Of a stretch of DNA of 64,000 nucleotides, positions 11,337-22,395 are shown one piece after another. The notes under the pieces were generated by a model, which searched no databases, had not been told where the DNA came from, and saw nothing but the letters and a program-made list of their open reading frames with translations. The position numbers and the translations under genes were made by a program. Numbering within the stretch: the stretch's first letter is position 1; every line of letters starts with the position of its first letter. The DNA is from Volvox africanus (lineage: Eukaryota; Chlorophyta; Chlorophyceae; Chlamydomonadales; Volvocaceae): the NCBI GenBank assembly GCA_030268105.1, contig BSDZ01000031.1, positions 496,001 through 560,000 of the forward strand. Direction: 5' to 3'.

Positions 11337-14300
11337 TTAATGAAATGCGGTAATATTTGTTAGCAAGCCTACGTACTCCCCTGCTACCGACCGCCAATCA
11401 TGACCCAATGAGAATTCCCGAGCTGCCCGCTGGTAGTTTGTCCTGAGACTATCATCTCGCAGCAACTCTAATATTCCATCTTGCAACGACAAGGGACTAT
11501 CGAAGTCCACCAGCACACCACGCCCAGGTAGCACCGAGGCGGCGTGGTCAAATGATGTCGACACGACCGCTTTTCCGGCGGCTAGGGCCATCGTCAGGGT
11601 CCCCGAATTTGTTGTGATGCGGTCTTTGTACGGCAGGACATAAATGTCCGCCGCCTGCACATACTGAAGCAGTAGGCGGTTATCAAGGAACTTGGTCACA
11701 AACCTGACATGATTTGCGATACGATGATCCGACGCAGCTGCAACCAGCTCTTCGAAGTAATCGGCGCAGGGCTTGCCGCAGTCTGGATGGGGCTCGCCAA
11801 CGATCAAGTACATAACAGAAGGGAACTCCTTAACAATCTCAGGTAACGCCTTCAGCACCACATCAATACCCTTCATAGGATTTATTAGACCATTCGTCAT
11901 GATGACAGTTCTGCCGGTGAGGTTTAACATCGCCTTCGCCGCTACGGGATTTACAGCAGAGATCACTGGCGCACCATGTGGCAGAACCACCACATTATCG
12001 CTTGGGATACCGTGGAAGGCGCCCAGCTTGTTCCGCGATGATTCTGACATGACGACAACAGCTTTTGATGATGCAGCCAGGTGCTGCAAAATGTACTGAT
12101 GCGTATCCTGCAGATTATCACTGAGCGTGTGAATTACGCTGACAACAGGTACCCTCAGCATTTTTGCAAAACAAACAACGAAGCTGCCATCCGTACCCCC
12201 CCAAATCCCGAATTCGTGCTGCAATATAGCCGCATGGAAGCCCCCGCCGTTGATCAAGTGAGCTGTGTCGATGTAATCACCATAGTTTTTGTGTCGTATA
12301 GGATGGGGCATCGCAGGCTTTCCCCAGAATACAGGCATCTCAGTGTCCCAGACTAGTGGAAAGACCTCCACTGAGCTTCCCTGTGGCAACAGCGGTTGCA
12401 AGTACTCCATCAGAGCGCTGTTAAAGGTCGCAATTCCGCATCGCCGCGGCGGCGCCGTAGACACCACGGCAATCTTGAGCGCTGGCGTCGTTCGGCTCAA
12501 ACGGACACCAGCCTTCGGAAGCAGAGAGCACATTTGCACATCCGCTGGTAACGGGTCTTTGGCCATGTCAAGGGGTTTCGCACTGTGGCTCTCTGACTTC
12601 CTGGACTCGCTGATTCCCTTCAGTCTCTCCAGGATCATGTTGCTGACAACCTCGTTGTCGTAAACTTCAACAACCTTCCACCTAGCCTTCTGTCCCATGG
12701 CACGTAGGTCTTTGCTGCCATACGCATTACGAAATGCAGTAAGCAATCCGTCCACACTGGGCTGGGCCCAATTTGCTCCACGTACCCAATCATCCAAGGA
12801 ACGCACAGGAGCGATGGTATAGTTCAATAGGAAAGCGAAGTCTGGCTGGATGTATTCAGCCAAACCGCCCCAAATGGAGGCTATTAGTGGCTTGCCCAGG
12901 CTCATAGCTTTCATGTATGGAGCATCCCACCCTTCACTTCTGGACGGCACTACCACCACATCAACCGAAGAATAAATCCTGGCAAGCTCCAACTGCGTAA
13001 GCTCCTGGCCGAACACATATACGTGCGGTGCGCCATTTGCATGCTCCGGATATAGGCTAATGGACTGAAGATATGTATCATTGCTGCTGTGTAAGAACGT
13101 ATGCATAGCCTCGTAAACTAAATCTCTCCGGTATACTCGCTGAGAATCCCTAGATGCCGTATGCATGTATAGCGACACATCTGCGTGGTTGCGAAAGGCC
13201 TGCGGTATGTGGCCACACGTAAGTCATGTACCATCACGCATAACTTAAGTGCAGCAAGCATTCCCATACCTTTAGGTACGCCACAAGCACTGCTTGCCAA
13301 CCCGCATGGTCATCCATACAAAACGATGCTAGGAAAGACAGTTTGCGTTGCCTTGGCAATGTCAGCGGGTCCCAGATGTCCGGATCGTAAAGGTGAGAGT
13401 CGATGCTTTCTGGTACAACGATGATCTTGTCTACTTGGATACCTTGTTTTAACAAGGATTTCGCATGCCACTTGGAGGGGACCCAAACTTCATCCAGTTC
13501 GCTCTTTATGTGTTCTGCCCATTGACGATGAATACGGTCAAGATCCCATGAATAACGGCCGATCAAGTAAGCGGACGAGTTGTTTGGAGGCCAGGGCCAT
13601 GCAGCCAGCTGCCGGTAGTCCTTATGGTGAATTACAATGTCCGACGGTAGGTACGACGAGAGTCGCCGAAGCCGATACACGCGTTCGGAAAAGGCCCGTG
13701 GCATGTCCTGGAGGACGTCTGGGTGCTCACAGAACGGCCAACCACGCTGCATCTGAGCCCTGAGCCTCAGCTTGCCCTCCAGGTGCTGAACAAGGTTAAA
13801 GGCTTCAATGCCCGCAAACCCACCGCAATGCATCACCCAAGTCACAGTCGTGCTAAGAGCCAGACCGGAAACGTACTGCGCTTTGAGAAAAGGACCCCAA
13901 GTCTGGTCAAATGACTGCAATGCTGCTGGATCTTCCTGCCGTGCACGTGTTGCAGTATCAATAAAGTTGCTCAGCGGAGACACTAGCACAGAACGGCCTG
14001 CCTGCTGAAGCCGAAGCGCCATGTCTGAGCAGGCCAGGTAGCTGCCCAGGCTCAAAAGAAAGCTCCCATCTTCGAGAAGTTTACTGACGCCGGCGGAACG
14101 CATAAGCCAGGCTGAGCAGTCCGCAGTTTGAACAGCCACGGTCTTCATGGTTGGGCCATAGTTCCATGGATACCCTGCGTACATCTCTACGGGCCGTACC
14201 ACCTGGCGCGCCAAACAATCATCGTACGCCTGTTCGAAACGGGATCCAAAGCTCTTAATGGTGCCGTTCACCCATAGTATCTTCGAAAAAACTGCAGATA

Positions 14301-16057
14301 CGTCAGTGCGTTGCTGGAGGTCGCTGACAAGTCCCGATAGCCAGCCTTGCAAAGGCAGCAAAGATGCAGCCACTACGGCGATATAAGGGGATTCCGCGTC
14401 CCGCGTCATCGCCTGCTGAAGTCCATATCGAACGCAGGCATCCCACTGCAGTTTCGACGAGGGCTGCAAGAGCGCAGCTTGGCGGATGCCGTCGAAGGTG
14501 ACGTTAAGGAAGTCCTGACGCGCGCACGCAACCAGAAAGATGTTGACCTGGCATGAGTCGCCAGCGTGCTGCTGCAAGTGAGACGCAACTATCCGCAGCT
14601 GGTGAATCGGAGTGCGGCCTAGGAAAGGCACCACGACCGATGCAGCACAATTATATGGCTGGTTAGCTGACGCCTGGCTAGTCCATCCAGACTTAATGGC
14701 AACTGGCGCAGTCCAATGCGCAGATGGAGTCACATCTAGTATATGGTCACTGGCAGGGAGCTCGATTGACATAGTCATCACCACTTCATTGTGCTGCAGT
14801 TTGCGGCGCCATACGCGAAGGTTTCCTACGTCGCCTGGAAAGACGCCTTCAAACCACCGGGCTGACCAGCCCACGTCGATCCGCGTGAAATCCACGGGCA
14901 CGCTTGTATCCAACATCTGACGCAGGACGCCATTCACATAGAAAAGCAGCACGCCCGAGTCGTAGGTCAGCGTAAGGTAACTCCTGCGACATGGCGGTTC
15001 GCAGGGCTTATCAGTGGGGATGAGAATAATGCATACAGGCATGTGCATCAAGGAAACACAGTCCTGTCAAGCGGCGGCAGCTATGATTCCTTTCGCCATG
15101 CTTACCAGCTTTTCACGGCAACCGCATAGTCGTTGGAGGGCGGCATTTCAGACATCACTGCCGAATCCCACCCTGAATCGCGTGTCTCAATGGAATATGC
15201 CCCTTGGCAAAAGTAAGTGACGTGGTCCTGCAAGTTCCGCGTAATGACAGTGCAACCTACATGCAGCAAACTGGTTTGGTGAAGGCCGAGGGGCACGGGT
15301 TGTAAGGAAATGGCAAACCGAGGCTCCAGATGCCGGTATCCAATCCGTTTTAGTACATAACAACCAAACCTTACCCGGTAGCTGTGCGCACTTTTGCAAC
15401 GCATCATCAAGCAAGGCTGTCTGGCTTGAGCAGATGGCGAGGTCTGCGCAATGCGCACGGAAACCTTGTTTGTACACAAACCTCCGCCTTATCTCCGGCC
15501 AAGCCGCCTCCACGGCCACATACGGCACAGCAGGTGCAGCATACTTCAGGCTCACTGGCCCGAGCGAAATTGCCGTTGTGTCTAGCAGGTCGTCCAAATT
15601 GTTGTCCAGGCGCACCCAGGCTGTCAAACTGCAAGCACGCCATGGTACTGCTCGTTCACATTCGGCCTTTGCAGGAATGACATCAACAGCCTACCTCCAT
15701 TTGTCGGTCACATCGCGGATTTGCAAGCTACATTCTGCAGAACCAGTATCACACTGCGCAGTATGGTATGTTTATATTATCGTTTTCAAAACATACTGCC
15801 GTCAAGTACATGAACCAGCATGGAATGGGCGTCCCCACCTGTTCTTTGCTTGCCTGTCGCCAGGACAAGCTATCACGGAGCACAACAACGCAGTTGCTTT
15901 CTGTACACGTGTAACCAGGTAAGGGCTCTTGTCCAATATTGTGTGATTTGTGTTTGAGCATCCACATTGAAGAGCTGACCACAAACGCCAGGGCTAGGAA
16001 CAGCCATGAGGCCTTCTGTATACAACCATGTGAAGTGATCCTGACCGCCGGACCCAT
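11337..16057 (-). CDS. Membrane-anchored multidomain glycosyltransferase: LamG-like + GT2-like + two GT4 modules
   Basis: Predicted Golgi/ER type II protein of about 1,400 aa. Firm exons, all in phase: 15695..15734, 15375..15628, 15106..15256, 13270..14983, 11337..13199. A first exon 15877..16057 is tentative; it starts MGPAVRITSHG and holds a signal anchor (SWLFLALAFVVSSSMWML). A concanavalin/LamG-like domain follows (SLTAWVRLDNN ... TYDSGVLLFYVNGVLRQ ... GNLRVWRRKL). A GT2-like module starts at SVVVPFLGRTP and includes LPLQGWLSGLVSDLQ and SDMALRLQQAGRSVLVSP, but has AAS where the usual acidic triad would be. GT4 module 1 has EVWVPSKWHAKSLLKQG and SRSEGWDAPYMKAMSLGKP. GT4 module 2 starts KIAVVSTAPPRRCGIATF and has IQHEFGIWGGTDG and NSGTLTMALAAGKAVVST. 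The GT4 parts resemble bacterial polysaccharide glycosyltransferases. Donor and acceptor sugars are unknown; a role in cell-wall or matrix glycans is inference. Confidence 0.85.
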
Positions 16058-18151
16058 CCTAACATCACTTCGATAATTCCAGCCGTGACTCAGATCTGCC
16101 AACTTCCTTGCTACAAGGCACTGCAAAGTATTGCGGTACAGGACTATAGAGCAAAAAGACCTCAAAATATTTTATTTGCAGTTCAGAATAACTTATCTCT
16201 TAATCCATTACACGTTGTGGAGAATTCCTAAATGTCACAGTTAGGCATAGGTACAACATTTTTGTAGCCTTGTTACGGCCGGTTTTTGATCGATGCTTCG
16301 CCCCATATTAAGGATTTTGGCCAGTAAAAGTGCTACCTTGCAAGTATCAAATGGCTTGGAGATGATTTCCAGTCTTATGCCATTAAGGCAGGATTATATA
16401 GCAGGTTCATCCCATTGAGCGGATGCGCTTACAGATTCCTTTGAACTCTAGAGAAATCTTCCAATTTGCAAGTGCTTTCCTTTGGTCAAGTCCCATCAGA
16501 TTGCTCATAATATTTGCTGCGTAGGTATGAAGGGGGAGAAAGCCCTGATATTCTCTCATCGTGGTTTCTTAATTGGCCAGTGGAACCAGATTGTGATGAT
16601 TCAAGGGAACATTGACCTGACACTTGACGTTGGCGGCTCTTCGCACAGCCGCAGAGCTAGCATACTTTGTGATAAAATCCTCCATATAGCTTCATTCCTC
16701 ACAAGACTTCTTTCTACCAGTTTTCTTCAGACTGTATGTTTGTGTTTGATTATTTTTGTTTGGAAAGTATGGTCCGGACGGTATCGAGTACAATACAGTG
16801 TGGTACCTGGTGCAAGCCGGTGCAAGTAGCAAAGACGTGGATATGGGGCTGGACGGAAAGAGAACTAATCTTAGGATAACTGTGCAGGGTGCTAGGTTTG
16901 CAGCCTCTTCTTTGCCATCACGTTGAGCTGCACCTTTGCTAGAGTTTACGACACTCCCTCGGGTTGCATGCATAGCCCGGAGTGCAAGTAAAAATGTCAT
17001 GGTATGGACGTAGCGGCGTAATAACATATATAACTTTAAGGATATCACCCGCCACCTGGGGTCGCCTCCGAACTTGCAAACCTGCTGAATGGTCAGTATC
17101 ATCCAGTAACGTGCATAGCCATGCTCGTGCACAGTGGAATGGACTTGAAAGACAACTTCGTGTGCAGTCCTGCAGGAATAGGTAAGTGAATCGTCGCGTG
17201 AATGGTGCCATAACATAAACGTGACCAGAAATCATAGAACGCACATGATTATCGTATTCATTTCTGGCTCATGCTATAATACGTGACTCAATCAAGCAAT
17301 CAACGGCGATAAAGATTTAAACTGAATTTTTTAAAAGAATATGTAATATGTTTAAGAGGTAATGTAAGGAATAATTTGTTAACCCAGCGTTAAGAATGAG
17401 GACTTTTTCCGCCACTTCATCATTAAACCGGAAAATCTTTAATTCTTTTTTCATATTCGGGCTGGCAATCTCCCAAGGACAATCGAGGATATGTTTCTAA
17501 GGATTGCCTGCTTTGCTGAATTAATTTGATTTATAGAATTTATTTGCTAATCATATTTCCAATTACTACCCATCGGGCAGGATTGATAATTGTCAGCACA
17601 AATTCGGTCAACATCACACAAAAAAACGCATATTTGTTTATGATACTCCAAAAAATGTTTATTTTTCATAACTTTTCAAGGGCTGTGCGGCGTTGTAGAT
17701 GCTTCTAGAGCAGACTTTCGGACAGGAGGGTATCAACGGGCCTCAGATGGGGTTCAGCACCTGGCTATAGATATCGTTTTACTTATATCTAAACATCCCA
17801 AAATTTGGCATCTCGCTGTCTAAACAGCATGATTTCGTATCTAAATGTGGTTAAGGGGGGATGTCTGTATGGGACGAAAAGACTTTCTTGGTGCTGCATA
17901 AGGGGGTTTCCGGATATTTAGATCCGAGACACAAGATCCGAGTCACAAAATATTTAGATGCGTCTTCTCGGAACCCAGATACACGTAAGGAGGCCCGCCA
18001 GAATATTTGGGTGCCACTTGCTGTACACCTAGATGAGACTTCTGGGTACCCAGATGCAGTTATGGGGACCAAGCTTTAGTATCAGGGTGTGTAGAGATGT
18101 AAAGCCAACCTCGACCTGAACAGTAATAGGCACGTATAATTGTGGATTTCG

Positions 18152-18230
18152 TGTGCCCCGAAACCGAAGATTAGTACGGGGAGCGATAAACAACGTTGTT
18201 GTAGATAGCATATGTACATACGCATAGCTA
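18152..18230 (-). repeat. Inverted repeat, copy A
   Basis: Reading the minus strand from TAGCTATGCGTATGTACAT to CGGGGCACAC, this stretch matches copy B (18680..18752, plus strand) with scattered substitutions and one 6-nt length difference. The arms lie about 450 bp apart in opposite orientation, as in an old inverted-repeat or foldback element. Confidence 0.7.
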
Positions 18231-18679
18231 CAAATATAAACCTACAATATGTTGACGAACGTGAAGGCTCTGTGTGGGTGGACCTCGCGCACCGGTGGTG
18301 ACATAGCCGTTCCTCTGCGTTAATGGCCAAGTGCTTTTGCATTTAAAATTAAGGGAACCAGAGGTCAATTCATACTGTTACACTTAAAATACATGTCCAA
18401 TTCACTCATTTGGGAAGTTTGAGGCACACCATGATCATAGCTCAGCGCACATGGCCGCCTGATGTCTCTGTTTAAAGTAAGAGGAACAGCGCATAGCTGT
18501 ATATTGTTGTCGTGAAGTTGCGCGACCTTTTTGATTTCTTTCGGAAGTTTGGTGCTGGAGGTCCATTCACTCGCAATGATCTTCTAGCTGTTGTGAGTGA
18601 GCAACACTCATATACGGATTAAAGTCAGATCGGTCAATACGGCCCATGGAGGGGCCGGGCGCTTTGCTGACTTTTACAC

Positions 18680-18752
18680 TAGCTATGCGAATGTACGCAT
18701 GTTTTCTACAGCAATGTTGTTTATTGCTAGTCGTGCTAGTCTTGGGGCACAC
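18680..18752 (+). repeat. Inverted repeat, copy B
   Basis: Plus-strand partner of copy A, from TAGCTATGCGAATGTACGC to GGGGCACAC. Both copies can be read as a short similar peptide (MRMYxCxLQQ), which may mean the repeat once came from a coding mobile element, but no longer open frame remains. Confidence 0.7.
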
Positions 18753-18843
18753 ATTTTCCTACTTGAGCACAGTCCAAATACCACTCAGGACTTGTTTACG
18801 TGTTCATCAGCCATGCACAAATAGGGCGGATGACAATGAGGTC

Positions 18844-19099
18844 TTAACATCTAGATGCGGCTAGGTAAGTCTCTAGATGCCGCAAAAAGGGAGGTATTCC
18901 AACATATCTAGATGTGGCTAGGAATGTATCTTGACCTCACATGGACCTAAAAGTTATGAATCTGACCTCCGTCATTAAACCTAAATTGCCCTAACACAAC
19001 GCATGATTAGCTTAGCAGGGTCGGTATCCCTAGTTAGAAAAGCTTAGCACGGTCCCTAAGGTAACGTTAGCAAGGGTTAGCAGGTTTGGTATCCCTAGT
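18844..19099 (+). repeat. Short imperfect direct repeats
   Basis: Two word families recur: ATCTAGATGxGGCTAGG (near 18850 and 18908) and TTAGCAGGxTxGGTATCCCTAG (near 19013 and 19078). Copies are diverged and irregularly spaced. Confidence 0.55.
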
Positions 19100-19699
19100 A
19101 ACATGAGCGTAACAGGTTAGGGGTAGTAGCACCAGCTAGGTTACATTTCCCCATGGACAGGCTGATTGCGTCAAGTGGCTGTGTGCTACGTATCCTTGGT
19201 ATGGCGTGGCATGTATGTCCAACACATACACGTGATTTAGGCACAAGAGTTTGTAAACTTTGCTTCTAAATGTACAAATAACATCAAATTTCCTGTTCCA
19301 TAACTTGTGATTAAGTTTGAGTTCGGCTGCTTGAATTATTGCGTTCATAGTTTCCTCACTGTTCCACCTTTATCTTTAAGAAGTCAGTGCTGTATAACAT
19401 TTTGATTTAAATGTGGCTTAGCTAAGTCCGATTGTCAGAAGTGAGGCATCGGTTCACTTGGGGTGCTTGCCGGAAGGCCAGCTATCCTGTCTCGTTCTGG
19501 ACAAGATAAGGACATAAAAAGTTCTTCGTGTTCAGGGTTTGCTACGCACCTGGGCAATTTGTGGCATAGGTGCCGTTTAATGCGGAACGAAATAATCTGC
19601 ATTGCATCAATACCCGCTCCGGTCCTTAACCTCGGTCAAGGCTGAGAGAATTTCTTTTGGGAGAGCGCCGCAGGGCGTGTTATACAAAGTTTAGTGCCG

Positions 19700-19704
19700 T
19701 TACA
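19700..19704 (-). terminator. Possible TGTAA poly(A) signal
   Basis: TGTAA on the minus strand about 60 nt after the stop of the 19762..22044 gene. This is the usual chlorophycean polyadenylation motif, but a 5-mer is weak evidence alone. Confidence 0.35.
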
Positions 19705-19761
19705 TTGGCCCAACGCCACATACATGCATATTTCGCTGAAGAACTGCCTAAACCATGAATG

Positions 19762-22044
19762 TTATCTGGGAATAAATTGCTTTGCACTTGTCACAGCCGC
19801 CCCATGCAATACGCCGCTCACTATGCAACCCTCACAAACATTGGACGTGACCTCCATAGAGACCGAGACCGCCTCTCGTCACGGAATAAACAAAACAAAA
19901 ACGTAAACAACTGTGCAGTACACATTAAAAAGCTGAACATGGCACTATAATATACCTTAAGACCGCCTAGACCCAACGCGAACAAACCGCCTGTCCGCAC
20001 GCCTGCAGCATCCCCTGACACACTCAAGTCATCCCACTGCACACCGAAGAGGTCCTCTCCTTGCGCGTTGATGCTCAACTGATGGCGTCGTCAGAATGAG
20101 AAACTGGAAAGACGGGTTTGGCTAAACACTGCCCCCGTTTGACTGTGTAACAGAGTTTCTAGCCGGAATGCGTCTCTCGGCGCCGCCGGGAGTGTACATA
20201 AGATGAGACATGAGCGTGAAAAGTCATTGCGCCTCCACTTTGCAAGGCATCGAGCGGATGGCAGCAACGGCAACTGAAGCCCACGACCTCCCCTGCTAGC
20301 CTACACGATGTTACTGTAACAAATTCCTTTAATTATCTCTTATCTATAAAGAATTTGGAATGTATACAGCAATCGTTCTTAAGCAGCGTTTCACACCTAC
20401 TTGATGGAGGGTGAAGAACGGGTTTTGTTGCCTGTGCGCCGTTGGAAGGTCCGACCTGGTGGAATTTGAACACATCCTTCCGTGACGAGTACGTTTCGCT
20501 GCGTTTTGCTGCAGCAGCCAGTACCTAACAGGCGTGCCACACATTTGGCGCTGCCTAAGGGTGCTATCCCTGCCTGCCATGCTTACGTTCAAAGTGCAAT
20601 TGCTGTTTGTAGCATCGCTTAGTGTCTATTTCTCCAGGCACGAGTTACACTGTGGGCCCTTCCGTGAACAGACATCGCACGAATAGTGCAGAAACCCATG
20701 ATGCTGTGTTTGGGTGTGTTGTGTTGGATAGATAACATTTTAACGCAAACCGCGCACCGAACGAAGCGCTTACCCAAAAGCTATCGGGTGGCGGCTCCTC
20801 CCGTGTCCCTGTTTCAAGATTGATGTACATGTTCTCCGGCATAAGGAATGGACAATCCATCCGTAACGCCCGAAACGTGGGCACCACCCGCTCGTACAGT
20901 TCCGCGAGTTTTAATTGTGGACCTGAATGATGTGGGCGAGCATCGTACGCGTGGAGCACGAGACCTGCCTCCCGCACCCACTGCTTCCACAAGCTGGATA
21001 GCTGCCGAAGAGCGTGACGTGGCGCGCAGCTGTGAGCGGGAAGCGCTGTGGACAACGCAATTTTACCCGACATGTATTTTTCCGCGTGTTTCATCATTTT
21101 TGCGTAGTCTATGGAGCTCTGGATGGCTCGGGTCAGGCCTGCGGGCTGTTGGCATGTCCCCGATATTAAATTCCCGCCGAGATTGACGTCGTCATCGATA
21201 GTCGGCTGTGATTCCGATCCTGACGAAAAGCCACCCCTGGAGGCCGACGCCCGAAGCTCTGTGATACGGACCGCGTTGGTATGCAGTGTGTCGTCTTCAC
21301 AAATTCGCGTAGCTTGCCACTCGGCCACCTGGCTCCTTTGTTTTCAGAGCTGCACACGCTGCTCCCGAATTGGAAGGACGACCTCCAGCACCTACAGAGC
21401 GTGCAATCAGGAGCATGTCTCACCCCAGTTAAAACTCTTCTCCTCCCCTGGACGCACGCACATGACCATAGTGCCTTTGCAACCCCTTAAAGGCTTCTAA
21501 TTTGGATGTAGATCAGCTAGCTTCTAACAAATACCATTCAATGTGCATTGCGTGGTACATAGGCAGGAAGCTGTGGACGAGAAGCTACGAAGGGCAGAAC
21601 AAAGAGATTTTCTACATTTGGCATAAAAGTGATCTGTGTGATCATTTATGGCATTTCGGTAAATTTTCACATTGGCTTATCAGGTCTGCACGTGGCAAGA
21701 CCAGTGCATCACCTGATGGTGCCACCCAAGCCACCTTCGATAATCCTCTTTTAGAACGCTACCTTGATGCGCTGTTGCAGCATGTCACGTTCATCCTGTG
21801 CAGCTTTCAATTCTTGCAATTTCTCCTCCAATGTCGCTTCCAGTTCGTGCAGCTGCTGCTCGCGAGGTCGAAGGGGCTTCCTGCCTCCGCGTGGGTGTTG
21901 CCAACGTTGCTGCTGATCATCCTTGTTTTCCGCTCCCGCATAGAAGTTGGACGGTAACGTAAACTGCGCTTCGGTTAGGCTAGGAAACACACAACCTTCC
22001 AACTGATACTCCAGGTACAAAGAATTTATGTCTCCTGGCGTCAT
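19762..22044 (-). CDS. Unrecognised coiled-coil protein
   Basis: I do not recognise this family. Five exons give one frame with phase-0 junctions: 21763..22044, 20774..21328, 20401..20508, 19956..20078, 19762..19872 (392 aa). It starts MTPGDINSLYLEYQLEG. A charged coiled coil lies at about residues 65-110 (EQQLHELEATLEEKLQELKA, continuing across the first intron as QQRIK|VAEWQATRI). The middle has a conserved-looking stretch (LSSLWKQWVREAGLVLHAYD, YERVVPTFRALRMDCPFLMP). The C-terminal part contains GEDLFGVQWDDLSVSGDAAG and a Gly/Leu-rich patch. There is no signal peptide or membrane segment. It lies tail-side of RPN3 on the same strand with a 351-bp gap. The last exon (ending KQFIPR) is the least certain. 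The coiled coil suggests a structural or scaffolding protein; nothing more can be said. Confidence 0.6.
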
Positions 22045-22395
22045 TCTCGGAGTCCTACTCGACACCGAGGACGTTCATATGGCATAGGAAAAACTGTAGT
22101 CTAACAAACGAGATATGGTAATTTACGGCTACAGACAGAGTTTTCTAAGTGTAGATATTCGACTGTAATGCAAAGGAGTACCTCTGCAAGCTACACGGTC
22201 CATTGCCGTGACGCATTACAAATGTGTGTGTGCCTCCGTACAGTTGGAGTCTCCGCAAACTTCTCAATCTTCAACATAGACTTACGATGTTCTAATATAA
22301 AGCATCTTAGCTCCGCGTGACAAATCACTAACACATTCAACATTGCCTGATGCACAAACTCAAAAGAAAACAGGTGAATGAGCCCCCCTATATCA
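22045..22395. other. Gap between RPN3 and the coiled-coil gene
   Basis: Contains the RPN3 3' flank, including TGTAA on the minus strand at 22216..22220, and the short promoter region of the downstream coiled-coil gene. No gene seen. Confidence 0.5.
22216..22220 (-). terminator. Possible TGTAA poly(A) signal of RPN3
   Basis: TGTAA on the minus strand about 180 nt beyond the RPN3 stop codon, a plausible chlorophycean polyadenylation motif. Confidence 0.4.

Larger units (their letters stand above)
16058..19761. other. Repeat-bearing intergenic region, no gene recognised
   Basis: About 3.7 kb, locally AT-rich (17.3-17.7 kb). The part from 17.75 to 19.1 kb holds diverged direct and inverted repeats listed separately. 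The longest open frame (16692..17216 minus) has no motif, no coding-like composition and no splice partner. Confidence 0.5.

Noticed and set aside
16692..17216. 174-aa minus-strand open frame
   Set aside because: No motif, no plausible neighbours by splicing, and composition like the surrounding non-coding DNA.
21344..21391. Extra coiled-coil exon with an in-frame TGA, suggesting readthrough or selenocysteine
   Set aside because: The frame before the TGA is only 15 codons, and splicing straight from 21763 to 21328 gives a clean phase-0 junction and a continuous coil. No recoding is needed.
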